DNA from: Bretschneidera sinensis
Taxonomy: Eukaryota > Streptophyta > Magnoliopsida > Brassicales > Akaniaceae
Assembly (NCBI GenBank): GCA_023935145.1
Contig: CM043698.1
Location: 71,572,501-71,636,500, forward strand
DNA length: 64,000 nt
Direction: 5' to 3'
The notes below the pieces were generated by a model. It saw nothing but the letters and a program-made list of their open reading frames with translations. It was not told the DNA's origin and made no database searches. Below, one piece after another: positions 10,418 through 20,436 of this stretch. How positions within the stretch are numbered: the first letter of the stretch is position 1; each line of letters opens with the position of its first letter. A program made the position numbers and the translations under genes.

Positions 10418-10627
10418 CCAAGTTATCATCCGTGATTCTACTCCAGGTCCTGCCAAGTTATCACCCGTGATTCCGCTCTGGGTCCTGCCAAGTTATCACT
10501 CGAGATTTCGCTTCGGGTCCTGCCAAGTTATCACCCGAGATTTCGCTCCAGGTCCTACCAAGTTATCACCCGTTATTCCGCTCCGGGTCCTACCAAGTTA
10601 TCACCCGAGATTCCGCTCCGAGTCCTG
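10418..10627 (+). repeat. Six exact-period 35-bp tandem repeats inside the TRIM-like element
   Basis: Units start at 10418, 10453, 10488, 10523, 10558 and 10593 with no spacer. Each has the form CCAAGTTATCA(C/T)CCG, then a (T/A)GATT(C/T)CGCTCC-like part and GGTCCTG. Units differ by a few substitutions. They are more GC-rich than the surroundings. The period is not a multiple of three, so the short ORF across it is not evidence of a protein. It is not a CRISPR array, since units are contiguous. Confidence 0.9.
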
Positions 10628-10870
10628 CCTGTCCCTACCTGTCACATGTTCTGTCACATTAACTTTCAAGCTCCGTCTTGAATATTACGAGCACACATGC
10701 AAGGAGGTGAGCTTGGATGTGAGGGAGAGTTACTTTTGCAGATTTCTTCATCAAAGCTTGGTATCAACCTGCAAGGTATTTAATTGAAATTTGTTCTTTT
10801 CAGTACTTCGTTGATTCAGTTTACAAACTCAAGTTGACATCCATTTTACTACCTTAAGTTTGAGGGGGGC

Positions 10871-11102
10871 TGTTAACGTATACGATATTTCCTATTCCTA
10901 TTGTAATAGTAGTTTCTTAGTTTCATATGTATTAGTTTCTTAATTAGTTTAGTTTCCTAATTTCCTAATTTATTATAACCTTATGTTTACTATTTCTATT
11001 AGGTTTTATATTATTAACCTCTATATATAGGCCTGTATTCGTTTTTCATAATATATTAATAATACAAGAGTTTCTTATCCAATCTCTCTTTATTTTCTAA
11101 CA
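10871..11102 (+). repeat. Right LTR of the TRIM-like element
   Basis: It begins TGTTAACGTA directly after the polypurine tract TGAGGGGGGC and ends TTTTCTAACA. It is followed not by host sequence but by a second TGGTATTAGAGC and leader copy. Confidence 0.85.
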
Positions 11103-11222
11103 TGGTATTAGAGCTATTGATAATGTTTTGAGAGTCATCTTTTGAGCTTCGCCGCTCGCCAAAATTACGGAAGCTCAAAAGACGACTCTCAAAGCATAAT
11201 CAATAGCTCTGATACCATGTTA
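11099..11222. repeat. Inverted repeat of the TRIM leader and primer site
   Basis: The left arm 11099-11150 (LTR end, primer site TGGTATTAGAGC and leader) is mirrored by 11170-11222 as its reverse complement, with few mismatches and a spacer of about 19 bases. The two leaders thus face each other head to head and could form a hairpin of about 52 bp. Confidence 0.85.
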
Positions 11223-11480
11223 AGAACGATATTGTATTAGAATCCCACACCAATCAATAATGCAAGAGTTTCTTCCCCAATCTCTATTTATTTTCTAACA
11301 GTCTTTATGACAAATTTTGCAAAATTACGGAAGCTCAAAAGATGACTCTCAAAATATGATCAATAGCTCTGATACCATGTTAAGAACGATATTGTATTAG
11401 AATCCCGTACCAATCAATAATACAAAATTTTTTTCTCCAATCTCTCTTTATTTTCTAACAATCTTTATGACAAATTTTGC
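11161..11480. repeat. Tandem duplication of a ~160-bp rearranged TRIM end
   Basis: Units 11161-11318 and 11319-11480 each contain AAAATTACGGAAGCTCAAAA, an inverted primer site (GCTCTGATACCA), a short LTR-like piece running from TGTTAAGAACG to TTTTCTAACA, and TCTTTATGACAAATTTTGC. That last 19-mer also occurs at 10014-10032, before the whole complex. The pattern points to repeated insertion or unequal exchange at one target. Confidence 0.8.
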
Positions 11481-12590
11481 ATGCCAAAATTACGGTGCTT
11501 ATGAAAAGAATGAACAAGTGGCGAAGAGTTCCTTTGCATCTGAGCTCTTAATTTTGGAGTATATTAAAAAAAAACTTCAATTAAAGAGGTCACATCTCTT
11601 CTCCGTATGCCATTATTACTTAATGAAACAACATGTGATACAAAAGCAACTCCAAACACATCTCCACTAGCAATGACCTCAGTAACAAATTAAAGATAAC
11701 CAAACAGTAGATCTCAATTTTCTAAATCTCTATCAAAGCAAAAAAAAAAAAATTGCACGTTGTAATTCTAAGCACTTTGCTCATAAAGAAGAAGAGAGGT
11801 TTTTTCAATATATTTCATGATTATAGCCATTTTAATTGGTCTTCTTTCCGTTCACTACAATAAAACCATTAATTCAAGATTATTTGACACCCATAATTTA
11901 AGATTTTTTGGATTTAGTCATAATGCCACTAATTCAAGATTTTTTTGAATTCGGCAACAACGTTGATTATTTAAATTCTACAATATAACTTATATGGTTT
12001 TATTTACATGAAATAATACAATTTCTCTTGAAATTAAATATAATATTTTTTAATTACGTTCTAAATCTATGTATGTGGGCTCTAATATCACATATAGGTT
12101 TAGATTTACATAAACAATAATATCATACATCCAATTAGAACATATACAATTGCATAATTAAATCACATACCTGATTAAGTCATCGTCATAACAGAAATTT
12201 GAATTACCTTATCGCGGAAGTAATAAGGTTAGGTCTTCATTTTTATACTCCCACAACCTGTTTATATACACATAATTAATCCTAGCTACTAAAAGTCCAA
12301 ATGAGTCATTCCATCTACGGATCATATTGGATTAAGGCCTACACTAACTGTTGACCCACATTAATAATATTAAGTTGTGTACAAGCTCAAATAACATAAT
12401 CACCAATTAACAATAGTGGACTCTTGTACTTTTCTTATTGGACCAAATCAGCTGGCTCGGTTTTATAAAACCAAAGCCACTTCCACACAGAAAAATTTCA
12501 ACATTTTAACTCATTCTCAACCCATTCACTTGTAGCATAATAAAAAATTTGAAACCCTCTCAACGTTATCTCCTCCCAGAGGGAGAGTAC
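11481..12590. other. AT-rich intergenic stretch, no gene recognised
   Basis: I see no supportable coding region. At 11853 a CACTACAATAAAA sequence followed by repeated AATTCAAGATT motifs resembles a CACTA-type terminus, but no partner end was found. From about 12430 the sequence becomes less AT-rich and leads into the possible gene fragment at 12592. Confidence 0.5.
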
Positions 12591-12591
12591 T

Positions 12592-13027
12592 GTCTGTTTA
12601 TGGGAAAAATTCTGAAGCTGGATACTCCCATTCAAGTCCTAAATTAGCTAGACCACCCAATGATCTGGGACTGCTTCAATCTTGTGTTATTGGAGGCACT
12701 AAACAAGTCTTACCTGATACCCTCCCAAATGGCAAACCCCAAAGCCCACCTCCATGTGGTGACTCTTTAATGAAATTTGGCAGCAGTCCGAACTCTTCGT
12801 TAAACCTAACAGTCCTTAGAATGGACAACATGTCAATGGTGAGACTGAACCCTTCCTGGCAAACTCAAGCAGAGATGGAATATATTTTCATGGAAAATTA
12901 CGAAATGACGGAATTCCATTCAAGGCTATCGAAAGAAGTATGGATGATGGAGATAAGCAGTCTTCAACAAAAAGCCTACGTGCACGTCAATTTATTGAGC
13001 AGTAGTGTGTTAGCAAAGAGAACATGA
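12592..13027 (+). pseudogene. Possible degraded gene fragment of unknown family
   Basis: This stretch is more GC-rich than its surroundings and has long open segments whose reading frame shifts. From about 12592 to 12790 one frame gives a Gly/Ser/Pro-rich sequence (containing NDLGLLQSCVIGGT). Near 12840-13005 another frame reads with natural-looking composition (SSRDGIYFHGKLRNDG, then a Lys/Arg/Ser-rich tail). The 85-residue frame at 12770-13027 starts with ATG but overlaps these. I do not recognise the protein. It may be an exon of a disrupted host gene, with coding-like composition broken by frameshifts. A chance open region remains possible. Confidence 0.3.
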
Positions 13028-13710
13028 AAATGATAAAGAAATATCAATAAAAAAGGAAGATAATGACAGAAAGAAGTAGGAACGGTTTATAACTTTGAAA
13101 ATGACTTTTGAAGCAGTTTATATTATTTTAAGTAATAGTAAAATTAAAAAATATTTAATATTTAGTAAAAGAACGATGACATTTTTTTTTCTTACACAAA
13201 TTTAATTTTTTGAAGATCAAAACCATTTCATAAACTGTTTTGGTTTAAAAAAACATAAAATTATAAACCATTTCATAAATTCTTTCAAACGATTAGTTCA
13301 TTTGTTTTGAAAGATAAAAAACAGAAAGACCACAAACATATGATCCAAATCCCAAATAGAGCTCATAGTTAGCTTTTGTATTTGTATTGTTGGGCTCTTA
13401 ATTAGTTTTATTAATTTTATTATAGTATTAATAGTCTCCAAGGTTCTTTTTTTTTTTTTTTTTTTTTTTCTCCCTCTCTCTCTCTTTTTTTTAAGTTAGT
13501 TATCTGCCATCGAGTGACATTAAGTATCAATTAATCAAAGTACAAAGACCAAAGTATACAACAAATTTGTAAAAATACGAAGTATTATATCAAAGCATAC
13601 ATTTTTTTTAAAATTTAGTGCTTAATCTAGCCCAGCCATACAAATAATAATTTTAGATGCTAGACTTAATTTGCGAAAACACCTTATGGTTTGGATGATA
13701 TAGTATTAAC
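13028..13710. other. AT-rich stretch with a poly-T/CT tract
   Basis: No gene is visible. A long T homopolymer followed by a (CT)n tract occupies about 13446-13490. Confidence 0.6.
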
Positions 13711-13925
13711 AATATAAGAACCTCTCTAGGTAGCCAAGTGGTAAGAGCGAATTTAGGATTGTATGGTAGCCGCATTGCTTTGGGTTCGATTCCCCTGGGA
13801 TCAAACTTACGATTTAAGTGGGAGGCTGTGTTAGGAGATTGGCATGTTATCTTTTCCCCAGTTTGGGCCTGTAGGGTAAGGTCTCAGGGTGAGATTGTTC
13901 TTGGAGGATTCTAGGTTATTAAAAA
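13711..13925 (+). mobile_element. tRNA-derived SINE
   Basis: The sequence begins with a tRNA-like head. An A-box-like TAGCCAAGTGGTAAGAGC lies at about 13731-13748 and a perfect B box GGTTCGATTCC at about 13783-13793, with spacing typical of an internal RNA polymerase III promoter. A tRNA-unrelated body follows (CAGTTTGGGCCTGTAGGG, then a GGTCTCAGGGTGAGA segment), ending near an AT-rich tail. It is not a functional tRNA gene: no acceptor-stem pairing or CCA-adjacent structure is seen. Target duplications were not resolved. Confidence 0.75.
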
Positions 13926-14639
13926 ATATTTTAACACTATACGGTTGAATTTGATATTATTAACACCTTGTGGATTCTACAATTAGTATATGGTGTTAAT
14001 GCCATTAACTTTAAATCAAAATATGCCATATTATATCCCAGATGTCTAACAATGTCTATTCTTTGCCTTAATTTTTCTATTTTAAAGAGGGCTTATTGCT
14101 CCCAACAGCCACAATAGTTTGGGGTACATAAATTGATAATTGTTTGAGTAATCGAGATGTCTTAATCATTTCTTTGAGCTCCAATTGATCTCTATTTGAA
14201 GAAATTCGTTAAGTTTATTGAAATTTATGTTTAAGGTCACTGCAACAAATTCGACAAGCAAATAAATTTTGGTTCAGACTCCGATCAATCTTAGCTTCGA
14301 AGGTAATGTTATCTTATAATGTCTCTTTTGCACATATCTAACTAATGTCACAATATGATTTAGAATCGGTAAATTTAAGTAATTTTTTCTTTGAACTTAC
14401 TGATTTAAGCATGTTTTAATTAGTTTTCAAACATCGTTTATAACATGATCCCTAAACATCTGAACTTCTATATTTAAAAACAATTAAAAAATGGGAGGGC
14501 ATAATTTCCTTCCTTTGAGAGCCCAGTTCAAAGAAGAAATGGAAATCCTTGGCCATGATTTCTTCTCTGACACTCGAATTTGTCATGAAGGAGGACTGTT
14601 AAATTACACAATGTTAGGGCAGGGCAAAAATAATCTTAA
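13926..14639. other. AT-rich intergenic stretch, no gene recognised
   Basis: No coding region or recognised repeat is supported here. Confidence 0.5.
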
Positions 14640-15534
14640 AATCTAGTCGAATTTGAACAATTTTATAACTGAACCAAAAATGCTGTTACCAGAAGATATT
14701 GTTAGATTTATGGTTTGGATTTTTGATTTTATTTTTTTTGTTATAGTTATAGTTCTTGATTTTTAAATATACGGGATAACCACTTAATTGAATCATATTA
14801 AAATTATATATATAATTTATAATTATATATGTAATTTTAGATAAGTATATAATTAAATATATTTTATATATCAAGTTATAATTTGATCCTTATAAATTAT
14901 AACAATAAAGTATTCTCATATGTTTCAAGACTAAGGTTATAACAGTAAAATAAGTTACTAGAAAGTTTGAAGTAAAAACCCTAACTCCTTAAGTACACTG
15001 TAGCTTAATCATGATAATCTTGAAGCATGTCCACCCCTACATAATATTATGCAAAATGTTTTCCTTTGTAAGTGCAAAAGCCATTTTTAAAATGTATAAT
15101 AAATTTCATATTTTTTTATTCAATGAAGGGAAAATAAAAGTTAATCGTCTCCTAGAAATTAATACTTTAAGCCCGTTAATTTTTTTTTTGTTAAAAGGGT
15201 GACTTATGGAAGAGGTTGTGTTCAAGCTCAATCCATTGGGCCGTTTAGCTTGTTATCGTTCCATTACTAAAACCAACCTCGTCATGTGGTGCTCCTTTCT
15301 AATTTTGCGTTTGGATTTAGGAGAAATGATGGCACTTTAAAAGTTGAATATGACCAAACTGCAGTTTAATTATTATTACCTAAGTTGATTGAATTATTTA
15401 GTCTTATATTTTTTTTAAAAATAAATTTTATTATTTTATTATTTTCGATTTTTTTTTAAGCTTTATATAACCCACATAATTTAAAAAAAAAAAAAACCAA
15501 AGGTATGCCTTTAGGAGAAAAAAAATTGCGTCGA

Positions 15535-15740
15535 TGAGATCTTGACCTAGAGATCAGAGTTGAGTTCCTAAGTCTACAAAGTCTAAGATTGATTCCCATG
15601 GTGTGTGGCCTATTTTTCCAATTTATGGATCAGTTATTTCTCCAACTTAAGATAGGTTGTGGTAGTATTGTGGGTTTCTAAATGAGCATGAGATAATACG
15701 GGTTTATGTTGTAATCAAATCAAAAATTGCACTATTTGGA
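15535..15740 (+). mobile_element. SINE-like relic inside duplication copy A
   Basis: A tRNA-like head with a degenerate B box (AAGATTGATTCCC) is followed by GTGTGTGGCC, a TCCAATTTATGGATCAG segment and GGTTGTGGTAGTATTGTGGG, a body style seen in plant tRNA-derived SINEs. A matching copy lies at 59655-59870, so it predates the duplication. Confidence 0.45.
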
Positions 15741-16066
15741 TATAACGTCGCTTCAATTAAAAAAGATCTCAAATAAATTTATTTATATTTTGTTATAAGA
15801 AAGATATATTCAGCTTTTGAATCAAGATCAAATTTAATCGTTTTTATAAACTGTTCTTTACTGTTTTAGACATTTATTAGACTTTATAGGTTGAATTTTT
15901 GTTTCTAATCGTAATGTGAGTCACTCAGGTTTCTTTGTATGATTGTATCATTCCCTGGTTTAACATGACTTCATGAAGAAACTACAGAATTCTGATTTTA
16001 TTTTTAAGAATTCATGATTTAAGTAATATGATACGTACCAAACAGTAAAATTATATAACAAAAAAA

Positions 16067-16423
16067 TTATGATTCAAAAGAGGTTGGCGTGGGTGCATCT
16101 CCTCCAAAATCCAAAACACAAGTATTCCATACTTGCTTACTTCTGGGGATAACAGAAGTTGCATTTGCTTCGAATTCATGCAATGCAAAAATGGCTTTCA
16201 TCAATCCTATATGACACTCTTCTCCCATCACTAAAAGGTTTTGGCAGCATTTTTCGGTGACGTTTATATTATGATCGAACAGAGACGTGAATACCTCTTT
16301 CCCACACTCTGGAGTCATCTTGTCCAGACAACTCTGTGGTGATAGCTCTGTTGCCAATGTGAGTGACACCATAGCTGCAGCGAACAATGCCATGAGGATG
16401 GAGAAGTTCTCTATCTTTGTCAT
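16067..16423 (-). CDS. Secreted prolamin-like (ECA1 gametogenesis-related type) cysteine-rich protein, copy A
   Basis: A 118-residue protein read from the ATG at 16423. An upstream in-frame ATG at 16462 would add 13 hydrophobic/basic residues, but the paralogue at 60199-60561 starts at the position equivalent to 16423, so I prefer the shorter form. Residues 1-24 form a signal peptide (ending near SLTLA). The mature part has six cysteines at 32, 40, 59, 60, 70 and 102 (C-x7-C-x18-CC-x9-C-x31-C), the spacing of the plant prolamin-like domain (PF05617). MTPECGKEV and EKCCQNLL are typical blocks. Members include egg-cell-secreted EC1 proteins and many reproductive cysteine-rich peptides, so a secreted role in reproduction is plausible but not shown here. 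The single exon is intact and a TATA box lies about 105 bases upstream. It is a paralogue of the gene at 60199. Confidence 0.9.
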   Translation of the reverse strand: MTKIENFSILMALFAAAMVSLTLATELSPQSCLDKMTPECGKEVFTSLFDHNINVTEKCCQNLLVMGEECHIGLMKAIFALHEFEANATSVIPRSKQVWNTCVLDFGGDAPTPTSFES

Positions 16424-16525
16424 TATTTTTTTTATTATTTTAATTAATAATAAAAGTATCAATTTAGTTTTGTATTGCTTTTGATGACTAGAGAGAGATG
16501 GTTTGGATGGTGATGAACCACGATC

Positions 16526-16533
16526 TTTTTATA
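16526..16533 (-). promoter_or_regulatory. TATA box of prolamin-like gene A
   Basis: The minus strand reads TATAAAAA inside CCTTATAAAAAGATC, about 105 bases upstream of the chosen start. The same sequence and spacing occur before the paralogue (60662-60669). Confidence 0.65.
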
Positions 16534-17187
16534 AGGAGTGATACAGGAAAAAGATAGCAATTAATATATTATTGTTCAAAACGCTCCATAATTAGTGTCT
16601 TTTGCATTAATTATGTTTGATTGCTAATTAATTAAGTATGCAACTTATAATCCAATGATGTGAACAGTTTACATTACTATGCATGAAACAGAAGTTAACT
16701 TTATATGATGTGAATCAAAGATTAAATGTTACTACTATACTTTTAATGAAGGGTCAAAGAAAAACCGAACCAAAGTTCTCTGTTGCGAAGTATCTTTTAG
16801 CCAAGTGTAACAATCCCAAAGTTAATATTTTATATACCGAAAATTACAATTTTATAAACCGGAATTTCGGTCCATGTATGTCTAATGCATGTAAGATTGA
16901 AATAATAAATTAAGAAAATTAACAGACAAAAACTAAAACCTAACTTTAAGTTGGATTTTATTTATTTTTAAAATTTGTTAGAAACTTAATTAAATCAAAT
17001 TAAATCACTTATTAATTGATGTTTAATTATTATTTGAAGAAATTGAACAAGATTTGATTTGATTCGATTAAATTTTTGAATTTCTTTTAAAAAATAAGCT
17101 TTAACTTAAAGTTGGCTTTAAATTGGAATCAAACATCGTCACAAGATTTGTACTAAGTGCATGTGTCACCTTGTGAAAAAAAATTCG

Positions 17188-17760
17188 CTACAAGAAAACC
17201 GTTTATCACATAGGGATACTTGTCCCTTGATGATAAGTGTTTCAACGACGGATAAGACCAAGGGATACGTGTCCCTCGGTGATAGTGTGTATTATTACTG
17301 AGGAACAATTCCCTCGGTGAAATTTTTTTTTACACTCGATATTAAGTTCGTAAAATATTTTAAAACTAATTTTTGATTTTTTTAGTTGGAAATATATTAT
17401 TACCGATGGAATTGTAGATAAATAAATATAAAATTAATTTTAAATCAAGTAAATTATTTTCATTGAGAGATACAAACGTATTACTGAGGGAATTTAATCC
17501 CTCGGTGATAGTCTGACCTAAATTTCATTCAGATACTTTTCTTCCCCACTTCCTTTCTTCTCCGAGCGCCGCACGATAGCATTTCCAAAATCCTAAAGAA
17601 ATTTTGCTCCCTCTCTTTCTCTCATATTTCGTCTATTATCATCTTCAACCTCCATTTCTAGACTTTTTTTCTCTTATTTTCCCCGCTTCACCGATTTTTG
17701 GGCTCTCTCTCTACCTCCATTTGGGTTCTCTCTACCATTTTTTGTAAGATTCCTCTCACT
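17188..17760 (+). mobile_element. Truncated CACTA-type element, 5' end (CACTA-2)
   Basis: GCTACAAGAAAACC at 17188 resembles the CACTACAAGAAAA terminus of plant CACTA elements. It is followed by at least four subterminal repeats of the CCCTCGGTGATA type in both orientations (about 17205-17510). A CT-rich leader-like stretch follows (17535-17750), as in CACTA-1 at 42930-43287. It interrupts the edge of duplication copy A. No transposase and no right terminus were found, so it is a 5' fragment. Confidence 0.6.
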
Positions 17761-17787
17761 CTCATATATTTGTCTATATATATATTT

Positions 17788-18190
17788 TTAGTTACATTTG
17801 TTAATCTATTGAATGTTTTTATTTGAATTTATTCGCATATATTTGTGTAAATATTTTTTCCTAAGAGACAACACCTGAATCCAAATATATATTTGTATAT
17901 ATTTCTAGGTTTTATTATTTTTTTGACAGTGTTAGTTTTTTTTATAAGGATAGTGATAATTTATTAATTTTTAAACTTTGAAAAGTTAGTCTTTTTTGTC
18001 ATTAATAGAAAGTTTGTAAGTTTCTTTTCTCTCTCATAAATAGAAAGTGTGTGTGTGTGTTTAGTTACATTTGTTAATCTTTTGAATGTTTTTATTTTAA
18101 TTTATTTGCATATATTTGTGTATATATTTTTCCCTAAGAGATAACACCTAAATCCAAATATATTTGTGTATACATTTCTAGGCTTTATTA
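17788..18190. repeat. Direct duplication of a ~130-bp AT-rich unit
   Basis: TTTAGTTACATTTGTTAATC begins a unit at about 17788 and again at 18060. Both copies continue through CATATATTTGTGTA, CCTAAGAGA(C/T)AACACC and TTTCTAGG(T/C)TTTATTA. The spacer includes a (GT)n run. Confidence 0.8.
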
Positions 18191-18213
18191 AATTTCTTTA
18201 TAAGGACAATGTT

Positions 18214-19340
18214 AATTTATTCAATTGTATGGTTCATCTGATCGACTGAATGAATGAAGGAAACTTTCTGTCCTTCATTCAATCAACTAAATGACTTCAT
18301 TCAGTGGATTGAACCTCATTCAGTTGACCAAACAATAGTATTCAGTTGACTAGACTTCATTCAGTCAACTGAATGAAACCATACAATCGACTGGATGTCC
18401 TCAAACAAAATTTTCTATTTTAAAATTTTTTTCTAGTCAAAATGATTTTTATCAAAAACATTTCAAACAAAATGAGCCATAATGAAAAGAAAAATACTTG
18501 TTAGTAGAGATTTACAGATCTTAACTACCTTAGAACCTATTCTAGGTATTTGATCTTGATCTAGTATCTCTCAAGTAAACAGTCTTTATCACATATGCTT
18601 GTTTTGCGTCTTGTCTTTGAATTGTATGTTGTTTGCAACTTGAACACTTAGCTAAAATTGTTAGCACAAATAAAAGCTAATGTTTTGTCATAATTAAAAT
18701 CAAATAAGGGTCAATAGTCAGGCTACACAATGGAGCAGTCATCACTCACCCCCTATCCCTTAGTTAATCCTCTTATCGAAAGTGAAAATGGATCATTTTC
18801 TGACTTCAAAATAATACATGGAATTTTTCTATTTCATTTTTATTTTTCAGTTTGGACACTAAAATAATATTATATGATTAGGTTATAACTTTTATCATTA
18901 TTATACACTGAAACACATTTTTGATTAATTCCTATGATTACCTAACAAATAAGCTAGCCTTTTTTTTTGTTAAGAGGTTTGAGTTAATGTTACCTTTGAA
19001 TAAGAAGTTAAGGTTTTAAATACAAAATTTGCTCAAAAAGAAAAGGATTTAAATATAGATTTTTTTTTTGGAGATTTTATCACTTACTTATTATTTGCAA
19101 AGGGGACAGAAATAGGAAATTAACATCATTTGATCAATTTTTTTTAATGAAGTGTAGTTAAATACCCTCTTCACATTATAATCCTCTATGTCACTTTTGG
19201 TCTCATCTATCTTGCATACAGTGATAAAAATTCCACCGATCCCAATATAAAAATTCCACCAATCCCAATGTCACTGAATGAAGGACAGAAAGTTTCCTTC
19301 ATTCATTCAGTCGATTGGATGAACCATACAATGGAATGAA
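18214..19340. repeat. Foldback-like element with ~66-bp inverted ends
   Basis: The left end 18214-18281 and right end 19275-19340 are reverse complements with few mismatches; both contain GAAGGAAACTTTCTGTCCTTC, itself nearly palindromic. About 1 kb lies between them. Next to the left end (18290-18400) are several further TTCAGTTGAC/GTCAACTGAA motifs in both orientations. No open frame of note lies inside. It may be a non-autonomous DNA transposon; a flanking target duplication was not resolved. Confidence 0.65.
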
Positions 19341-19536
19341 TTACCTAATACTAATTACTTTATCTTTTTTTTTAATAAAAAAAATTAAGTTAGCCTTAGA
19401 TTGTTTTGTCAGATTGTCATTATAAGTTAGCATCATTAGAAACCACATGTATTTAATGAAGCTGTTGATGATACAACATATTTGATGAGCGATAATCACT
19501 CTTAAGATTGGTCAAATAAGCAAATAAGGGCTAATT

Positions 19537-19714
19537 TGTTGAGATTGATTTGGCTTGATTGTAGGTAATTGATTAGGCTCAATTGGTGTAATTTGTCTAC
19601 AGAGAATGTGTATAAATAAGAGCCTCTGTATAGTGTAAAAATCACACCGAGAAATACAATTCTTCTCTCTCTCTTTGTACCCCCTCTCTAAAATGCCAAA
19701 CTCTGAATTTCTTC
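19537..19714 (+). repeat. Left LTR of copia-1
   Basis: It begins TGTTGAGATT and ends ATTTCTTCA. A TATA box (GTATAAATAAGAG) sits near 19610-19623, followed by a CT-rich transcribed part. The left boundary is inferred from the TG start, since no right LTR is available for comparison. Confidence 0.6.
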
Positions 19715-19726
19715 ATGGTATAAGAG
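19715..19726 (+). promoter_or_regulatory. Mutated primer-binding site of copia-1
   Basis: TGGTATAAGAGC follows the LTR directly and differs by one base from TGGTATCAGAGC, the tRNA-Met complement. Confidence 0.7.
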
Positions 19727-20048
19727 CTTTAGGACTTCGAAACTATAAAGGGCATAATCTTTTTCCTTTTCTCGGTTTTCATACTTATCTCTTACAAGTT
19801 GTTTGTATAATGTGGGAAACAAATTAATTTTCGTAAGCTTGCAAATCAGAGAACTCCACTCGGTTTAGACGTTTTGTCAAACATGGGGAGTGCATCTTGA
19901 AGCTTTATTCTTCAACTAGAAAACCAGAGTTCAATTAGGGCTCAAATTGCAATTAAAAATTGCTTAAAACCCAGTTGGTATCAATCCAGATTTAAACATA
20001 ATTCAATCTATTTGCAACAAGCTTGTCCTGGCCCAGACTCTAGCAAAG

Positions 20049-20220
20049 TTGCCCAAGCTCGGATCAGCCCAACACGTGGACCAGTCCAGCACACGGATCA
20101 GCCCAACACGTGACCCACGTGACCGATTGATCGACCCGCATAACCTCCCTGACCCTCGCACCCTAACTCGCGGTCCAGACCAACCGGATCCAACCCAGAT
20201 TTTGGTCCGGCCTGGTCCGA
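20049..20220 (+). other. GC-rich leader segment of copia-1 with three CACGTG motifs
   Basis: A GC-rich island in an AT-rich window, between the primer site and gag. GGATCAGCCCAACACGTG is repeated (about 20061 and 20095). CACGTG palindromes occur at 20073-20078, 20107-20112 and 20116-20121. Open frames on both strands across it reflect base composition and carry no recognisable domain. Confidence 0.6.
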
Positions 20221-20436
20221 ATTTTCCCAAAAAAATAAAAAACCTCTCCTGAATTTTTCCAAAAGGGCCACAAGTTTGTTAGTGGGGTTTATAGTACTCT
20301 CAACAAATACAATGTCTAGGCAAGCTCTGGCTAAGGAAAGTCTTAAGTTTTAAGAAGTCCATTGTGATCCCCTCACTTTCTTGGGAACTTACCTGGTTGT
20401 ATTTTCGAGATCACTGTCAGCACCACTTTCTCCCTA

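Larger units (their letters stand above)
10054..11102 (+). mobile_element. TRIM-like non-autonomous LTR retrotransposon
   Basis: Two direct LTRs of 234 and 232 bp (10054-10287 and 10871-11102) both begin TGTTAACGTA and end TCTAACA or TTTAACA. They flank a 583-bp interior that encodes no gag or pol. A tRNA-Met primer site follows the left LTR directly, and a polypurine tract (GAGGGGGG) precedes the right LTR. The total length of 1,049 bp and lack of coding capacity fit a terminal-repeat retrotransposon in miniature or a small internal deletion derivative. The bases flanking the two LTRs do not form a clean target duplication, because the right LTR runs into another copy of the element's own leader. 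Confidence 0.85.
14640..17184. repeat. Segmental duplication, copy A
   Basis: This block aligns collinearly with 58837-61325. Shared landmarks are ACTAGAAAGTTtGAAGTAAAa-CCCTAACTCC (14955/58850), the AAAATGTATAATAAATTTCAT segment (15088/59434), GCTCCTTTCTAATTTTGCG (15291/59464), the SINE-like unit (15535/59655), the prolamin-like gene (16067/60199) and its promoter. Homology ends at CTTGTGAAAAAAA (about 17184/61325), immediately before a CACTA-type terminus in this copy. Indels are frequent in the non-coding part, while the gene itself is well conserved. Confidence 0.85.

Noticed and set aside
10418..10627. CRISPR-like regular repeats
   Set aside because: The 35-bp units are contiguous with no spacers, lie in a plant LTR element, and are a tandem array.
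11853..11960. CACTA-like terminus (CACTACAATAAAA) with repeated AATTCAAGATT
   Set aside because: No partner terminus, transposase or target duplication was found; too short to call.
13711..13800. A functional tRNA gene
   Set aside because: Only A and B boxes are tRNA-like; no acceptor stem or cloverleaf, and the body continues as a SINE.
20003..20252. Overlapping open frames on both strands
   Set aside because: They follow from high GC in the copia-1 leader; no domain and no start context.
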